From: Viscum album
Lineage: Eukaryota > Streptophyta > Magnoliopsida > Santalales > Viscaceae
Direction: 5' to 3'
Length of the DNA: 64,000 nt
Assembly: GCA_963277665.1 (NCBI GenBank)
Contig: OY728143.1
Span: 231,189,591-231,253,590, forward strand
This document shows, piece by piece, positions 11,981-25,830 of this stretch (its first letter is position 1; every line of letters starts with the position of its first letter). The translations under genes and the position numbers were made by a program. The notes beneath the pieces are model-generated. The model was not told the DNA's origin and ran no database searches. It was given only the letters and a program-made list of their open reading frames with translations.

Positions 11981-13380
11981 AAGTAGATGTGACCATGATT
12001 CCTTCGACTGGTCACCATTTCTCATTAAAGGGAAAAGAATGTGATTTTCTTTAATCCCCTGAACGTGGAGGTTCATGTTAGCATCCAAATGATGGAATTT
12101 GATTTACCATGGGAATGTAGACTTATAGAAATCCTAGGAGTCCAAACCGTTATAGAGACAGCCTCTGTGACTCCACTTACCATGGGTATGTCGACTCAAA
12201 GGGGCACACTGATGCGCCAGAGGATCAGATCATATAGGTATAGTGGCTTTGGAGAAGGCTTTTGGCCTGATATCAGTGGACTATTTTGTGAAGGAGCTAT
12301 ATAGGATTGGATGGTAATGGAGGGGTGATATTGGAGCCGAAGGGAAAGAAACCCAAAGTTGCTCCATTATGTGTACTATTTTCTCATATGGGATGGGGGG
12401 AGCTCCGCAAACCATAATGGTATACAGGTAGGGGGTCAACCACATATTGAATTAGTACATGGGATTGGGTATAGACCACCATGTATCGAAGTGGTATACG
12501 GTTCTAGATGCAGTCTGATCTGCCACTTCAGGTACCATCCACGTACTGATGGAGTATGCAGTGCGGGGTTTGATCCGTATAAAAATACACTCTACAGAGC
12601 ACTGTTATTCGTTGGGAGTTCATCCAGGTGGAATATATGGTTCCTGATGACACCAATTAGGTTCACTATTTACCCATTATTATGATGTTTTTTTATGGTT
12701 CGCAGCTAGTTATAACAATAGAAATGTTGTTTGTGGTATGCACTTCATTGATGATTCGATGCCAAAGTCAAAATCCTCTCTAAATTCTCTCTTCCAACCT
12801 ATGGGGTCTTCTTAAGGATTAATTTATCTTTCCTTTTCTTCTTCCTCCCATGATCCTTTTATAGAGAATTGGGGAAATCATATTTCTGGGCATCCGACAC
12901 CATTTGTCAATGCTCATGAAGACATATCTCAACCTATGGAAGAATCGGTCGACCGGGGTTTGCAAAGGTTGTGGTTCACAGTTTGTGGTTCATAGAACCC
13001 TATTGATCTTGCTTCATCTGGGAACTACTGAGTTCGCGATATGGTATATGCATGTCATTCGTGTGCTTGATTCCACTAACGATGTGGTTCGCAGCTTCCT
13101 GGGTTCGATGGCCATCGCCCTACAGTCTGAAGCCTCGCAGGTCCTTCCATGTACCATTGGTTCACGATTCATGTGTTCCATTAAACCTTCCTAGTGATGG
13201 TTCACATGTTAAATAAAACCCTTGAAAAATGTATTTCTTCAAGTTTCTTCCCAAATTTGAAATTCAATTTTTATCCATTTGCCTTACTGGACCAGTGGGA
13301 ATGCTTTATTCCTTCTAAAAAGTGCTTCTGGGAGTATTTACTTCCCTTTGAGATGTTTTCAAGACCCTACAGTTATACAT
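11981..13380. other. Unrecognised sequence between LINE and LTR block
   Basis: Plus-strand open frames of 60-108 codons occur (12041-12304, 12359-12685, 12904-13194), but none shows a motif I recognise. The composition is GC-richer, like 1-5330, so this may be the right half of the background into which the LINE inserted. I could not find the 150 bp repeat resuming here. Confidence 0.35.
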
Positions 13381-13516
13381 AGTCATTATCATATCTATAT
13401 AATTATATCATATACATATAATTATCCTAAAATTAATTCATAGGGTTATATTACCTAATCAATTTTTTCCTAAATCTAGTTCCTATAATTTCTATTAAAC
13501 ATTCGTTGATACTTAC
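13381..13516 (-). other. Leader / primer-binding-site remnant of old LTR element O
   Basis: Immediately left of LTR O, 'ttgatacttactataac' lines up with the 'ctctgataccaactgtaac' layout seen at the primer-site/LTR junctions of the related elements. On the minus strand this would be a decayed tRNA-Met primer site. The ~130 bp further left resemble the AT-rich gag leader of the T elements. No gag is found beyond it, so the internal part of O is lost or unrecognisable. Confidence 0.4.
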
Positions 13517-15358
13517 TATAACAACCATGACCCTAGTAGGCCATAGTCGGTGGTTACTTCATTTCATTGGCATAATATTATAAATAATTGCATCCTAAGG
13601 GATGGAATAGTTTAGTAGTCTTGGTAATCAATATAAAAACATGATTTTCATTTTAAATTTGAAAGAAAAAATTACAACTTAGTTTTTTTAGAATACAATT
13701 ATTACCTCTAGCCTATCCTTTCATTACAATAACAGTGTAATTTAGGGATTCATTGGTTAGGGAAACAAAATAAGAGTGAGATAAAATTCTTATAAAGGGT
13801 TAAGTTTGGAAAAAGATATAATAAATAAATAATCATAATTCACATAGAATTGTAAATAACTAAACCAACATTCTATTTTAAAAACATGAATATTATGATA
13901 AGATAAGGAATAATAAATTTGGAAATGTAAATAACTGAATACAAATTCCATTTAATCAATAGCTAAGAATGAAATTCATCGAAAGATAATTTAATAGAAA
14001 AAATATAATTGATTATAATAATAACTAAATTTTAAAGAAGAAAACGATATATTATTAGACATAATGTATCAAGAACATGATACCTCTATCTTTATTACCT
14101 TTCACAAGATGGTTTAAAACAATTGGGTATATTCTGATCTGGTTTGGCCAACATTACCTCTACAGTAAAGACCTTTCATAAGAATGAAAAAAACTACTGG
14201 GTACAAACCAATCATATTTAGGCAACTGATTTTTCTCATAAGACCTTTTCATTCATCAAGGTGATTTGAATAAATAGTCAATACCCTTACTTTCATGTCC
14301 AAAAAATTACACATATATTGAATAACTAATTTAATTCATAAACAATGTTCCTTATCATTAAATATTTTTATTTAGTAAAGGATGCATATTTATCAATATT
14401 TCGTCATTAAGACTGATCATAACCCATTCAATAAACTATGGAAGATGGTAACATAATATATCAACCTCAAAAAAGAATTATAATCAATAATGGATTTTAA
14501 CATAGATGATAATAATTTAATAAGATCATTGAAAAATTTTGGGGGAAAATACCCTTTATAAATTCAAAATAACTTATTTTTAAAAATATGTACAATTACA
14601 AAAAAAATTCTTTTTAAATATCCTTGTAAAAATGTAAATGAATCATTAATTAATTATAATTACAAGATGGCATAATATCCTATCATGATGTATAAGTAAA
14701 AAAACATTCCATTTACACTTTTATAAAAAGATCCTTCTTTAGAAATTGACTGGAATATTCCTTTTAAAAAAATATGTAATAATTAAAACAAGGGTAAAAA
14801 TAAATTTTAAAAAATAATTTTATAATAGTGATAACAATTGGAATCATTTTTATAAGGCATTGACGTGGAAGATAATTATTCACCAGTGGAGCATTAAACA
14901 TAAACATTCCCAAATAATGATGACATTGAGAAATAATAATATTCCACTATTAGAACATTAAAATTCTAAACCCCATGAAAGAAATAAATTCAAAATAAAA
15001 CATTAAATACCATGAATACAAGGATATTAATGATATTATATATCAAAGGGGAATTATATACACCACAAAAAATAAATAAATGGTGAATATGATATATGGC
15101 TCACATAAGTAAATTTGATACGAGTAACATATACCAATTTGTAATCATTTGAATCATTTATCCCAGGACTGAATAAAATTTAAAAAATATTTTTATATCA
15201 TGATAATAAATAAATTCATGATATAAAATTTTGAATCGGCATTATATACACCTCATTAAATAATATAAGAGCATAACATCAAGATATGGATTAATGAATG
15301 AAAATTAAGACTAAGTCACTTACCTCAGGTTCAATTTCCTATGTATGGGTTTGTTAAT
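13517..15358 (-). repeat. Truncated LTR of old element O
   Basis: This stretch aligns along its length with the first ~1.5-1.8 kb of the M LTRs (starting 17357 and 26292) but is more diverged. It opens 'tataacaaccatgaccct', against 'tgtaattcctcgacccca' in M. It ends with a diverged version of the 'cttaccttgtacttttcc' block just where element P starts (15359). P therefore inserted into this LTR, and the rest of O would lie beyond the window. No coding content. Confidence 0.65.
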
Positions 15359-17356
15359 TGTAACACCCCAAGCATCCATAGTATGATTCTCATTGAATAA
15401 TACAATAGTTTGTGTTGTATGTAAAATTGAGTTCTAGCACACCACAACAAATAAAACTAGCCATTTTAAAAGCAGTTATGAAAAGTAATACTCACTTTAA
15501 AATTTGATAAATTATATTTTTCTAATTTGGCTTCATTTTTTTATTCTGAATATCAGAATTATCCTAGAGAAAGATTTTGGTATTTTTCAAAAAACATTCA
15601 GTTTTTGATGAATAGTTAAAACACTATGTTATTATTTAAAACCGAATTTTATTTCAATAATAATTATTTTTATTTAAATTTATTTTAATGCCAAAATAGA
15701 TACATAATGAAAATATTAGTCCAATATAATTCATTGGAGTCATTTTATAATATGATTAGATATATAAAACTTTATTGAACTTCTTAACGACTTTCACCCA
15801 CCTTCGAGGGACATTTACAAATTTGCATAAAACTTAATTTTACTTCTTCTATGTATTGAATTTCAAAAAACCGAAAGACATGGTTGACATCATTAAGTTA
15901 AATGTGGTTCAATAAGATGAAAATAAATTTTTCTGAATAGTAACTTTGGAATTTTATTTACGACGGTTAAAAGTAAATAGGGAAATTAAAGCTAAACATG
16001 ATATTATAATTACCTTAACACAAGTCCTAATTCAATTGGATAAGTGTATTTCAACCAAAATCAACCATAGAAAGAAAATATGATCTTGTTTGATCCACAT
16101 GGATTACATTAGGACATTTATTATTATTTTATTTAAAGAAGAGTTGAAACTGTTAAATTAAAATTTTAATTACCAAAAAAATTATTATAGGGTTATGCGT
16201 ATGATAAATTAGACTATAAATATTCAAATTTTAATATAAAAATATTTCCTACATCTTGGTATTTTATTTATAATTTTTAGACATTAAATAAAAGAATTTA
16301 TTTAGGACACATTGATGATCCAGTAATTACATTATTAATGAAAGATTAAAATAATTGATATTATAAATATTAAAATAAATGTAAATCGAGACTTCTGATG
16401 CATTCCACTAATTTTATAGGGTAATATGACATGTTACGGTTGATTTAATGAATTTTTTTCGAAGTAATAAAGTTTTCATAACTTTCACCAAAACCAAATA
16501 CTAAATAGTGTCAAAATTGACATAAATGTGTCTTTAAAACAAATACTATTTTATTAAATGATATAATATTCCTAAAAATCTACGGTTCGGCCAAAAGAAT
16601 TATATAATGATATATATATAATTAATGAACAAATTGAGGTTTTCTTGATATTTTATAGTATGTTTATAAACCATTTAATATAAAAATACAAGAAGACATG
16701 GTAAAAGTTAAACTATTTAACTAAGAGTAAAATATAAAATATAAGGTTTATAAGGTGATGTAAAATTGTATAAAACCAATTGGTTGATAATATTTCAACC
16801 CATCCCCACCTTATCCTCGAAATAAATCCCTTTGGATCCATTAGAAACTAAAAATTATTTTATAATAAAATAATATTTCAATTTTTCCTAAAGTGACCAT
16901 TACCTATCTTATAGAAGAGTACTTCCACTTCTCTTAATTTCACACCTCCAAATCCATTTGGCTTGGCCAAACCCTACTAAAATATTCTCCCAACTACCGT
17001 CACTTCAACCTATAGTAAATTGTTCAGAAATCCAACTGAAGGACCCCCTTTTTCAAATCAAAAGGAAGAACCCGGAGAAGAGGTAATTATTTTATCAACT
17101 CTTTCAATGTTCTTTTCTTCTTCTACTTCCTATATATTTTTGTTTCCATACAAAAATACTAAATCCATTACCTTTTGAATACTAATATGTTATTATAAAT
17201 ATGGTACAATCATATTCATTATTCTATCAATCCTATGAATGACATAGTCACCATACGTGCATACGTACGACTAACCGTCTCCACATCATGGTGTAGTTTG
17301 TTATTCAACACTTAATTATTTGGATGGGTATAATAATGAGTATAATTTATGGAAAT
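15359..17356 (+). repeat. 5' LTR of P, left part
   Basis: Begins with the terminal sequence tgtaacaccccaagcatcc, which matches the 3' LTR start at 61870 (tttaacaccccaagcttcc). Continues to 17356, where M is inserted after gaaat (17352-17356). Alignment with the 3' LTR holds throughout, including the TATA region (16910-16918) and a palindromic stem-loop unit at about 17233-17300. No genuine reading frame. Confidence 0.85.
17352..17356. other. Left target-site duplication of M (gaaat)
   Basis: Five bases directly left of the M terminus tgtaatt. The right partner is aaaat at 30224-30228 (4 of 5 match). The flanks on both sides rejoin to match the continuous P 3' LTR near 63880-63900. Confidence 0.7.
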
Positions 17357-20300
17357 TGTAATTCCTCGACCCCAGTAACCTAGAGTTGATTCATTATTAC
17401 ATAACATTGGCATCATCACAAGGAAATAATATCTTGAATGACTGATCAGTTTAGTATTATTAGAAACAAGATTCATACATAAGTTAAACTTTACAACTTG
17501 AAAATAAATACAACATGCTATTATTCCATTAGAAACATCCAAGCCTCCTAAATAATTCCTGAAAGTCACTTATAACTAACTTCTTCATATCCTGGGAAAA
17601 TTAATCATAAGAAAGGGGTGATATCAAATGTTCAGTAAGGGTAAGAAATACAGTAAAAGATAACATAAATATTAAGCATGGTAAATAATTGAAACCACAT
17701 GCCTTTACCAATAATAAATATGCATACTTTTATGGAAGGAATATGAGCTGAGTAAATAATACCATACTAAAACATAATAATTGGTATTCTACTAGTCGAA
17801 TAACAACATGAACGATCAATTTTATTTTCATAATGAGGAACTATATAATGTCGGACATTCTGAAACATTTGTGAAGGCCTCGTCTAAGGCGTCTAAAAAT
17901 GATTCAGGCCTCGGCCAAAACCATATTTAATATTGGGAAAGGGCATCAGCCTATTCAATGTCTAATTATCTCATGAGACCTACCGATGCATCGAGTAACT
18001 ATAGAAGGCTCCACCTGTCACGTACAAAGTCCAATACATTCCTCATATGGAAAGGTCTAAACATATCATAAACATTCGTATTAAAACTAGCTAACGAAAT
18101 TTCAATAATTTAACCATAAACCATGAATTGTATAAAAATAGCAGATCCACATTGAAAAATATCAAAAAAAACCTTCAATACAATATGGGAGCTTTGTATC
18201 ATAATAATTTAACTTCGAATAAACCTAAAATCCAGCAAAAGATGTTGACATATATGAAATAAAAACTATTTGAGAGAAATATCTCTTTTTTGGAAATCAT
18301 TTAAAAGTCACATAATTATAATATAAAACATTTACTTTGAAAATATCCTTATAAGATTTTATGGGAAACTTTTAAGATTTTATAATGCCGAAAAATAGCC
18401 GCACCCTCCGTATAAGTTAAAAAACATTCTTACCTAAATTCTGTCGAAAAGGTTAAAAAGGACCTTATTTGAAAAATGACAGAAAGATTACTTTATAAAC
18501 ATATTATGAATAGTCAAAAAAAGGTATAAATTAATTTAACCCATATTCTGTAAAATAGTAATAATGATTTGAAATACATTTTTAGGAAACATGGATGTGG
18601 AGGATAAAAGGGGACCAAGTATATAATTACATATAAACAACCTCGGATAATGAAGAGATTGTGAAATAAACCTTTACCAATTTTGTAACTTATGATACAT
18701 ACACCCCATGAAGGAGGAATCATACAATGAACATGTAAATACACATAAAATAATGTTTATTACACAATGAATACAATTATGTCCCATACATACACCACAC
18801 AAAAGGTAATAGTGGAAATATGGTATGAATCTCACAGGAATAAGGAGTGAGATGAAAACCCCTTACCTTGTACTTTTCCTTGGTCGAGGTTAGGTTAACC
18901 TCATTTATAATGGAGAAATAATTGTTATTAAATTATACATTAATAATATACATTAATATTATATCATATATGATCTTTTAACAATGCTTTGTTAATAATA
19001 TCGCCGTATTATCATTGTTTCAGGTGTTAACTGCTTCATTTTACTTTATATGATTTGTTACCTAAGCCATGTTTGTTATGGATAGGTTGTATATTATTCA
19101 TATCCATATTGATATCAAGTCCTTAAACATTATTTTTAATCATTAAATGAAAATTAGTCTTTAATGGATATGACGGGGAATGAACATTATCGCATTCGTG
19201 AATATGGTAGTCCGTACGTACACACGAGCGACAACATCATTATTTTGATCTTAAAATAATATATAATTGGATGATGTATCATATATACAGAATCATTATC
19301 AGGTTATATTTATTATTTACTTTAATTAGAAATAATTTTTATTCCAATCCAAATAATAATGTGTTGAATAACAATTACACCACGACATGGAGACAGTAAG
19401 TCGTACATGCACACGTATGGTGACATGTCATTCAAGGTATGGATAGAATAATGAATTTGGTTGTAAAATATTTATAATATCATTATGTTATATATAAGAT
19501 ACTTGATTTATTATCTTATAATGGAAACAAAAAATAAAAAGGAAGTGGAAGATGAAAGGAACGTGACAGAGGGTGGTGAAAACATTACATGTTTGGGTCA
19601 TTCCTTTTGATTTGATCAAAAGGTTTCTTTAAGGTGGCTTTATGATCCAACTAAGGCCTCTAGGTTTAAGTGAGTGAAGTTTAGATGATATTTGGGTTGG
19701 TACTGGCCAATCTTAAAGGCTTTGAAGCTATGAATTTGAGAGAAGGGGCACCATAGGGAAAACATAAAATATTATTTTATAATAAATTCATATTCGGTTT
19801 ATAATGGCCCCAAAGTGACTTATTTCGAGTCTAAGGTAAGGATGGATCGAAATCCTTTCAACCAATAGATTTTAGATTGGTTTGGGTCACTATAATAACC
19901 TTATCATTTATATTTAACCCTTAGTTAAATAGTTTGACATTTACCATGTCTCTTTGTATTTTTATATTATCTGTTTAATAAACTTACTATATACATCCAA
20001 TATAACCCCAAGTGGTTCATTAATGATACACCTATAATTATAGAAGTCCTTTTGCCGAAATTTAGATTTTGTAGGAATAGAATATCAATTAATAATATAA
20101 TATTTGTTTTAAATACTCCTTTATGTCAATATTGACACTATTTAATAATTGATTTTTGTTAAAGTAATAAAAACTTTATTAATTCTAAATAAATTAATTT
20201 AATCAATCCTAACATGTCATATTAACCTAGAAAATTAGTGGAATTCATAAAAAGTCTAAAATAACATTTATTTGGATATTTATAATATCAATTATTTTAA

Positions 20301-21281
20301 TATTTCATTAATTAGTTAATTACTGTATCACCATTGTGTCATAAATAAATTTAATTATTTAATGTCTAAAAGTTACAAATAAAATAACATTATTTAGGAA
20401 ATATTTTCAGCTTTCAAATTAATATTTATAAACGAATTTATCTTATGTATAACCCTATATTAAAAATGTTTTAGTTATTAAATGTTGATTTTAACTCTTT
20501 TAACTCTTCTTTGAATTAAATAATAATAAATGTCCTAATCTAATCCAAGTGGACCAAAAAGGTTGATATTTTATTCCAAATGTTTTTTTGGTCGAATTAT
20601 TCTTAGCCAATAGAAATAGTATATGTTTTAGGGTTATAATAATATCATTTTTCCCCTTCATTTCCCTATTCACATTTAACCATGGTAAATAAAAGTAAAA
20701 AGTTACAATTCATCATAAAATATTTTTTTCTTATTGAACCACATTTTACTCCTTGATATTAACCGTGTCTCTTGGATTTTCAAAATTCCACTCACAGAAG
20801 CAGTAAAATTATGTTTTATATGAATTTGAAAAATCTCATAGGAGATGGGTACAAGGCAGTAAAAAGTTCAATAAAATATTTATATATCTAAAAGTAGTAT
20901 AAACTAACTCCAATGAATTACATTGAACATATATAGGTATTATGTATCTATTTTTACCTAAAATGAATTTAAATAAAATAAATATTTATTTAAATAATAA
21001 TTCGTTTTTAAACTATAACTCAGTGTTTTTTCACTATTCATCAAAAATTGAAAATTTTCAGAAAAATACCGACAATTCATCCTATGATAATTTCGAAATT
21101 CTGAATCTGAAAATGAAGTACATATTGAAAGATAAGATTTGTAAAATTTCAAAAAGTGGGTATTACTATTCATAACGACTAGTTTGATTGGTTGTGTGTG
21201 TGTTAGAACTCAAATATGCGTACAATACACACTACTGTTTTATTCAAAGAGAAGCATACCGTGGAAGCATGGTGTGTTACA
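17357..21281 (-). repeat. 3' LTR of M
   Basis: Runs from the polypurine tract at 21282 down to 17357. On the minus strand it begins tgtaacacacc and ends in aattaca. It aligns with 26292-30223. Two stem-loop units with the palindromic loop lie near 19190-19233 and 19376-19421. The TATA-containing ~30 bp present in the 5' LTR at 28684-28693 is deleted here (near 19745-19755). Confidence 0.88.
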
Positions 21282-21299
21282 TTCTCCCCTCCTTCAAAT
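21282..21299 (-). other. Polypurine tract of M
   Basis: On the minus strand, atttgaaggaggggagaa lies directly before the 3' LTR start tgtaacac. This is the plus-strand primer site of the element and fixes the LTR boundary. Confidence 0.85.
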
Positions 21300-21326
21300 A
21301 ATTTATTCCTTGAAATATCAAGGATG

Positions 21327-22850
21327 TTACTTAATAAAAAGGCTTGGGTGGTTCTTCATCATATGTTCATCGGGTTCCAATGTTGCCTCTTCCATCTTAT
21401 GGTTTCTCCATATAAATTTTACTAGACGAGTCATCCGGTTTCTCAGCACTTGTTCTCTTCTATCAAGAATATTGAAAGTCTCTTCACAATAAGATAGATC
21501 AGGTTCCAGTTCTAATTTCTCATAGGTGAGTACATGTGTTGGGTCAGATATGTATTTTCTCAACATTGATTAGTGGAACACATTGTGAAATTTGGAGAGA
21601 CATGGTGGAATTTCCAAATAATAAGCTATAGCCCAAATTCGTTCTAGAATTTCGAAAGGTCTGAAGTACCTGGGACTCAATTTTCCCTTCTTACCGAAAC
21701 TTATAACACCCTTCTATAGTGATACCATAAAAAACATAATCTCTTACATAAAATTCCAAATATTTACTTTGGTTATCAGAATAGCTCTTCTGCCTACTTT
21801 GTGCTGCTTTGATGTGGTTTTGGATAATCTTCAACTTTTCCATCATTTCCTCCACCAGTTCAGGGCCTACAATTTTTCTTTCACCAACATCATCATAACA
21901 GGTTGGTGTGCAACATCTCTTTCCATATAACACTTCATCTGGTTCCATCTTAAGACTTGAATGGAAGCTATTGTTATAGGAAATTTCTACCAGAGTAATT
22001 ATTGATCTCACATACCTTGAGAGTCAAGTGAGCATGATCTCAAAAAGTCTTCTAATGTTTTAATATTCTGTTCTTAGTCTCCATCAGTTTGGGGGTGGTA
22101 GGCAGTGCTCAGATGAAGTTCAGTATCCAGGGATTTATGAAGACATTTCTAGAATCATGATGTAAAACATGGATCACAATCAGAAACAATTGATTGGGGT
22201 ACTCCTTGAATTCTCACAACATAATTAATATATAATCTTGTTAGACGTTCATGTGGTAAATCCTCCCTTATAACAAGAAAATGATCTGACTTGGTAAGAC
22301 GATCAACAATGACCCATATTGCATTGTTCCTTCTAGTAGTATTTTGTAGTCCCATGACAAAGTCCATCGTAATATTATCCCATTTCCACTCAGGTATGGG
22401 AAGAGGTTGCAATACTACTCCAGGCTATTGCCTTCCATCTTTCATTTGTTGACAAACCATACACCTTGACAGAAAATCATCAATCTCCCTCTTCATTTTT
22501 TCCCACAAAAAATTTTCCTTCAAATCCCTATACATTTTGGTGCTCCCATGGTGTATAGAAAAATTGGAACTATGAGCATCATCCAATAGCTCTATATTTA
22601 GATCAGGTATTTTGGGAACACAAAGTATCTTCCCAAATTTTAAAATTCCATCTTCATACACAAATTCACTCAATCTCCCATCATTCAAATATTTAATCTT
22701 CTTTTCAAACTCTTCATCATCGGTCTGAGAACTCTTAATACTTTCTATTAAATATGGTTTGGAACCCATTTGAAAAAGAATTTATGTTTCACCTTCCATG
22801 GTTATTCCCATGTCCATCTTCACTAAATCCATGAAAATATGATCCCCTTC
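21327..22850 (-). pseudogene. M integrase with chromodomain-like C-terminus
   Basis: Inserts element cDNA. The zinc-binding part is seen in the frame 22769-22425 (AHSSNFSIHHGSTKMYRDL to SRCMVCQQMK, an HHCC pattern). The catalytic core shows ITMDFVMGLQ and VSDCDPCFTS (22412-22155), the first two acidic residues of the D,D-35-E triad; a glutamate follows a stop near 22105. The GKR..TP..W-like segment ends near 21700 (YGKRCCTPTCYDDVGERK). The tail at 21566-21327 reads ILDRREQVLRN...LVKFIWRNHKMEEATLE, the chromodomain-like end of Tekay/Del integrases. Stops and frameshifts disable it. Confidence 0.88.
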
Positions 22851-22869
22851 AATTCTCATCTTGTTCAAA

Positions 22870-23270
22870 ACTCCATGATCCTTTCTTATCAAAGCATCTA
22901 CCTCCTTATTTTCCTTACCCGGGTGGTTGTGTATTGTGCAATCATAATCCTTGAGTAGTTCAATCCATCACCTTTTCATCATGTTGAGTTCTTTTTGTGA
23001 GAATATATACTTCAAACTCTTCTGATCAGTATAATGCTCACACTTTTCACCGTAAAGATAGTGTCTCCAAACATTCAAAGAAAAGATTATAGCTTCCAGC
23101 TCAATAACCTGAGTAGGATAGTTTTTCTCATGAATTTTTTGTTGTCATGATGCATAGGAAATAACCCTATCATTCTGCATAAGGAAACAACCAATTCCTT
23201 TCTTTGAAGAATCACTATAAATAACAAAACCATCATTCCCCAATGGTAGAGTCAATATAGAAGCATTGAC
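22870..23270 (-). pseudogene. M RNase H domain
   Basis: Follows the reverse transcriptase. On the minus strand it reads YSDSSKKGIGCFLMQNDRVISYAS, then KNYPTQVIELEAIIFSLNVWRHYLYG, then TDQKSLKYIF. These are the expected RNase H motifs with catalytic D, E and D positions. Stops occur within it. It removes genomic RNA during reverse transcription. Confidence 0.82.
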
Positions 23271-24100
23271 TAATCTTTTCTTCAGTTATTAAAAACATTC
23301 TTCACACTCTTTTGTCCATGCAAATTTAATCCCTTTACGTGTGGGCTTCTTTAATGGGGTAGCCAACCGAAAAAAATTCTGGACAAAACGTCGATAATAA
23401 CTTGCTAAACCAGTAAAAATGTGTACCTTGGTTATACTCATTGGTGCTCCCGATTCTAGGATTTCTCTTGTCTTAGAAGGATCAACATAGATTCCATACT
23501 TAGAGACAATATGGCCATGAAAAGGAATCTCATAAAGCCATAATTCACACTTTCTAAACATTCCATATAATTCATGTCTTCTCAAAGTCTTTAGGATAAT
23601 GTGCAACGGATTTTCATGATCTTCGTAGCTTTTGGAGTATACCCTGATATCATAAATAAATACCACTACCAATTCATCAAGATATTTTTTGAAAACTCTA
23701 TTCATTAGATCCATGAAAACAAAGGGTGCATTAGTCATCCCAAAAGGAATTACTGTAAACTCATAATGACCGTACCTGGTTCAAAATAATGTCTTTGGAA
23801 TGTCTTTCTTATTCACACACAACTGATGGTATCCAGATCAAATTTTAATCTTTGAAAAGTATTGAGCTCCATGTAGTTGGTCAAATAAATAATTAATGCA
23901 AGGTAGGGGATACATTTTCTTTGTTGTTAAAGAATTTATTTGCCTGTAGTCGATACATAACCTCGTAGATCTATCTTTCTTCTTAACAAAAAGGATAGGG
24001 GATCCCCTTGGAGAAACACTAGGGAAAATAATTCCCTTATTACTCAATTTCTCTAGTTGTTTATTTAGTTCATCTAATTCCATAGTGGCAATTCTATAAG
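23271..24100 (-). pseudogene. M reverse transcriptase
   Basis: Two open stretches, 24083-23838 and 23738-23289, carry the gypsy RT. Seen are [63 protein letters not shown], then TNAPFVFMDLMNRVFKKYLD and ASYYRRFVQNF. Two catalytic sites are lost: the 'FSKIDL' aspartate reads FSKIKI, and the FVDD box reads FIYD. The enzyme is therefore dead even apart from the frameshift between 23838 and 23738. Confidence 0.9.
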
Positions 24101-24155
24101 GGGTATTTGATATAAGCCTTGAACCAGGAATTAAATCAATGGAAAACTCAATTTC

Positions 24156-24680
24156 TCATTCTGGAGGATGTCCAGGAAAATCTTTTGGAAACCCCTCAAC
24201 ATATTCTTTTATAATCGGTACATCCTCTATTTGAATATCCCCTTCCTCACCCACAGTTATTTCATTCTCTTTCTCCCCGATAATTGAATTTATTTGAGCT
24301 TCTTGGGGTGGATCTAGATATGAATCAGGTGGTGACGATTCTGCTCTAATGATAAGGTGTTCTTTATCATATTTATCAAAAATAGTAACCTCCTTCTTCT
24401 TACAATAAATCTTCGCATCATGGTCCGAAATCCAATCCATTCCGAGTATTATATCAAATTCAATCATGGGTATGATGATGAGATCAGAATATAAATAGCA
24501 TTTATATGTCTAATGGGAACTGATTCACTTAACTTTGTAGGTATTATACTTCACTTAATAGTTCTAATTGACAATTTCCTTGTTAAATAAAATTGGAAAT
24601 ATCTATTTTTCCTTGGAAACAGGAAAGATATGAAACAATGTGATGATCAAGAATCAAATCAATCTATTTCTAAACTTGAG
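24156..24680 (-). pseudogene. M aspartic protease
   Basis: Processes the gag-pol polyprotein. The active-site region near 24640 reads FDS-stop-SSH, so the glycine of the usual D-S-G triplet has become a stop. The downstream frame 24467-24156 keeps MIEFDIILGMDWISDHDAKI, the conserved ILGMDWL segment of plant gypsy proteases. Inactive by that stop alone. Confidence 0.85.
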
Positions 24681-24779
24681 GAAACCATTAAATTACCTAC
24701 CACCATGTCTTTCAGAGCTTCTACCTCAGTAGTAGTGATAGAATAATGTTGGACTTGATCCCTTTTCTTTTTCTAATTT

Positions 24780-25830
24780 ATGTTACCAAGACGCTTAGGA
24801 CATTCATTTGTATAATGTCCCATCTACCTGTAGTTGTAGTATTTAACATTGGTAGCATCTTTATTTCCCTTACAATCACCAGCAATATGGTCTTTCTATC
24901 CACATTTTTAGCATACTCCTTTTCCTTTTAGACAGGAAACATGGTTCTTCCTTCCACAATTATCATAGGGTGGAAATTCAATTCTTCCCTTACTCCATGT
25001 TTCCTTATTTCCTTTCCCAGAGTGTTTAGCAGATCACCTCTTATCATGCTTTGATTTAATTTTATAATACATAGAGAATTCCTTTTCTGTCCTGATAGCA
25101 CATGAGACAATATCTTCGTATAATGAGAAGGATTTGTGATACTGATTCTTGGTGGAGAAATGGTTTTAACCCATCAACGAAACGATAAATCTTACTTCAT
25201 GGGTTGCGTATATAGTCTACTACATGCCTCGCTAACATTGTAATGTTAGCTTCATACTTTGTGACGTTCACATCCTCCTTTTGCCTCAGACTCAGAAATT
25301 TTATTTCCATATCTGCCCGATGGTCATGAGGAAAGTATTTTTCTACGAAAATTTCATTAAACTCTCTCCATTTCATATTTGATACTTTCTCTTCATCCAT
25401 TTTGTTTTGAATCAATGACAACCATTGATCAGCATCTCTAGCAAGGCGGTAAACTTCCATGACAACTTTTTCCCTTTCGCTACTCCCCAAAGCATGTAAT
25501 ATTTTCTCTAAGAAATTTATCCATTTCTCAGCCGCTAATGGATTTGTACTCCCATTGAATTTCAGTGGTTTTTGCCTCATGAAGAGATCTAACATTGATC
25601 CTCCACGCTGTGGATATGGTTGCTCTATACCGGTAAGGTTATTATTCATAACCTGACTGAGTTGTCCTAGTATGGTGATTAGATTATCAGTAGAAGTTGC
25701 ATCACCCACTCCACTATAATTATCTTGAGCAGGAGGGAAATCCCAACATGGAGTTCATGCATTGATATGGTTTCCATTCCTTCCACTAGGTTCTATTTCT
25801 ACACAATGGCATATACTAGATTAGTTTATG
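24780..25830 (-). pseudogene. M gag (retrotransposon gag, zinc knuckles)
   Basis: Capsid protein of the element. The frame 25709-25197 (170 codons) shows the retrotransposon gag family: FMRQKPLKFNGSTNPLAAEKW, EREKVVMEVYRLARDADQW, FNEIFVEKYFPHDHRADME. The N-terminus upstream to about 25830 is broken. Past a stop at 25197, two cysteine-rich knuckles (KCG.KDHIAGDC, and YNYR.MGHYTNEC with its first C lost) lie near 24970-24790. It is homologous to the gag in the T array (41.2-42.3 kb), which links the families. Confidence 0.88.
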
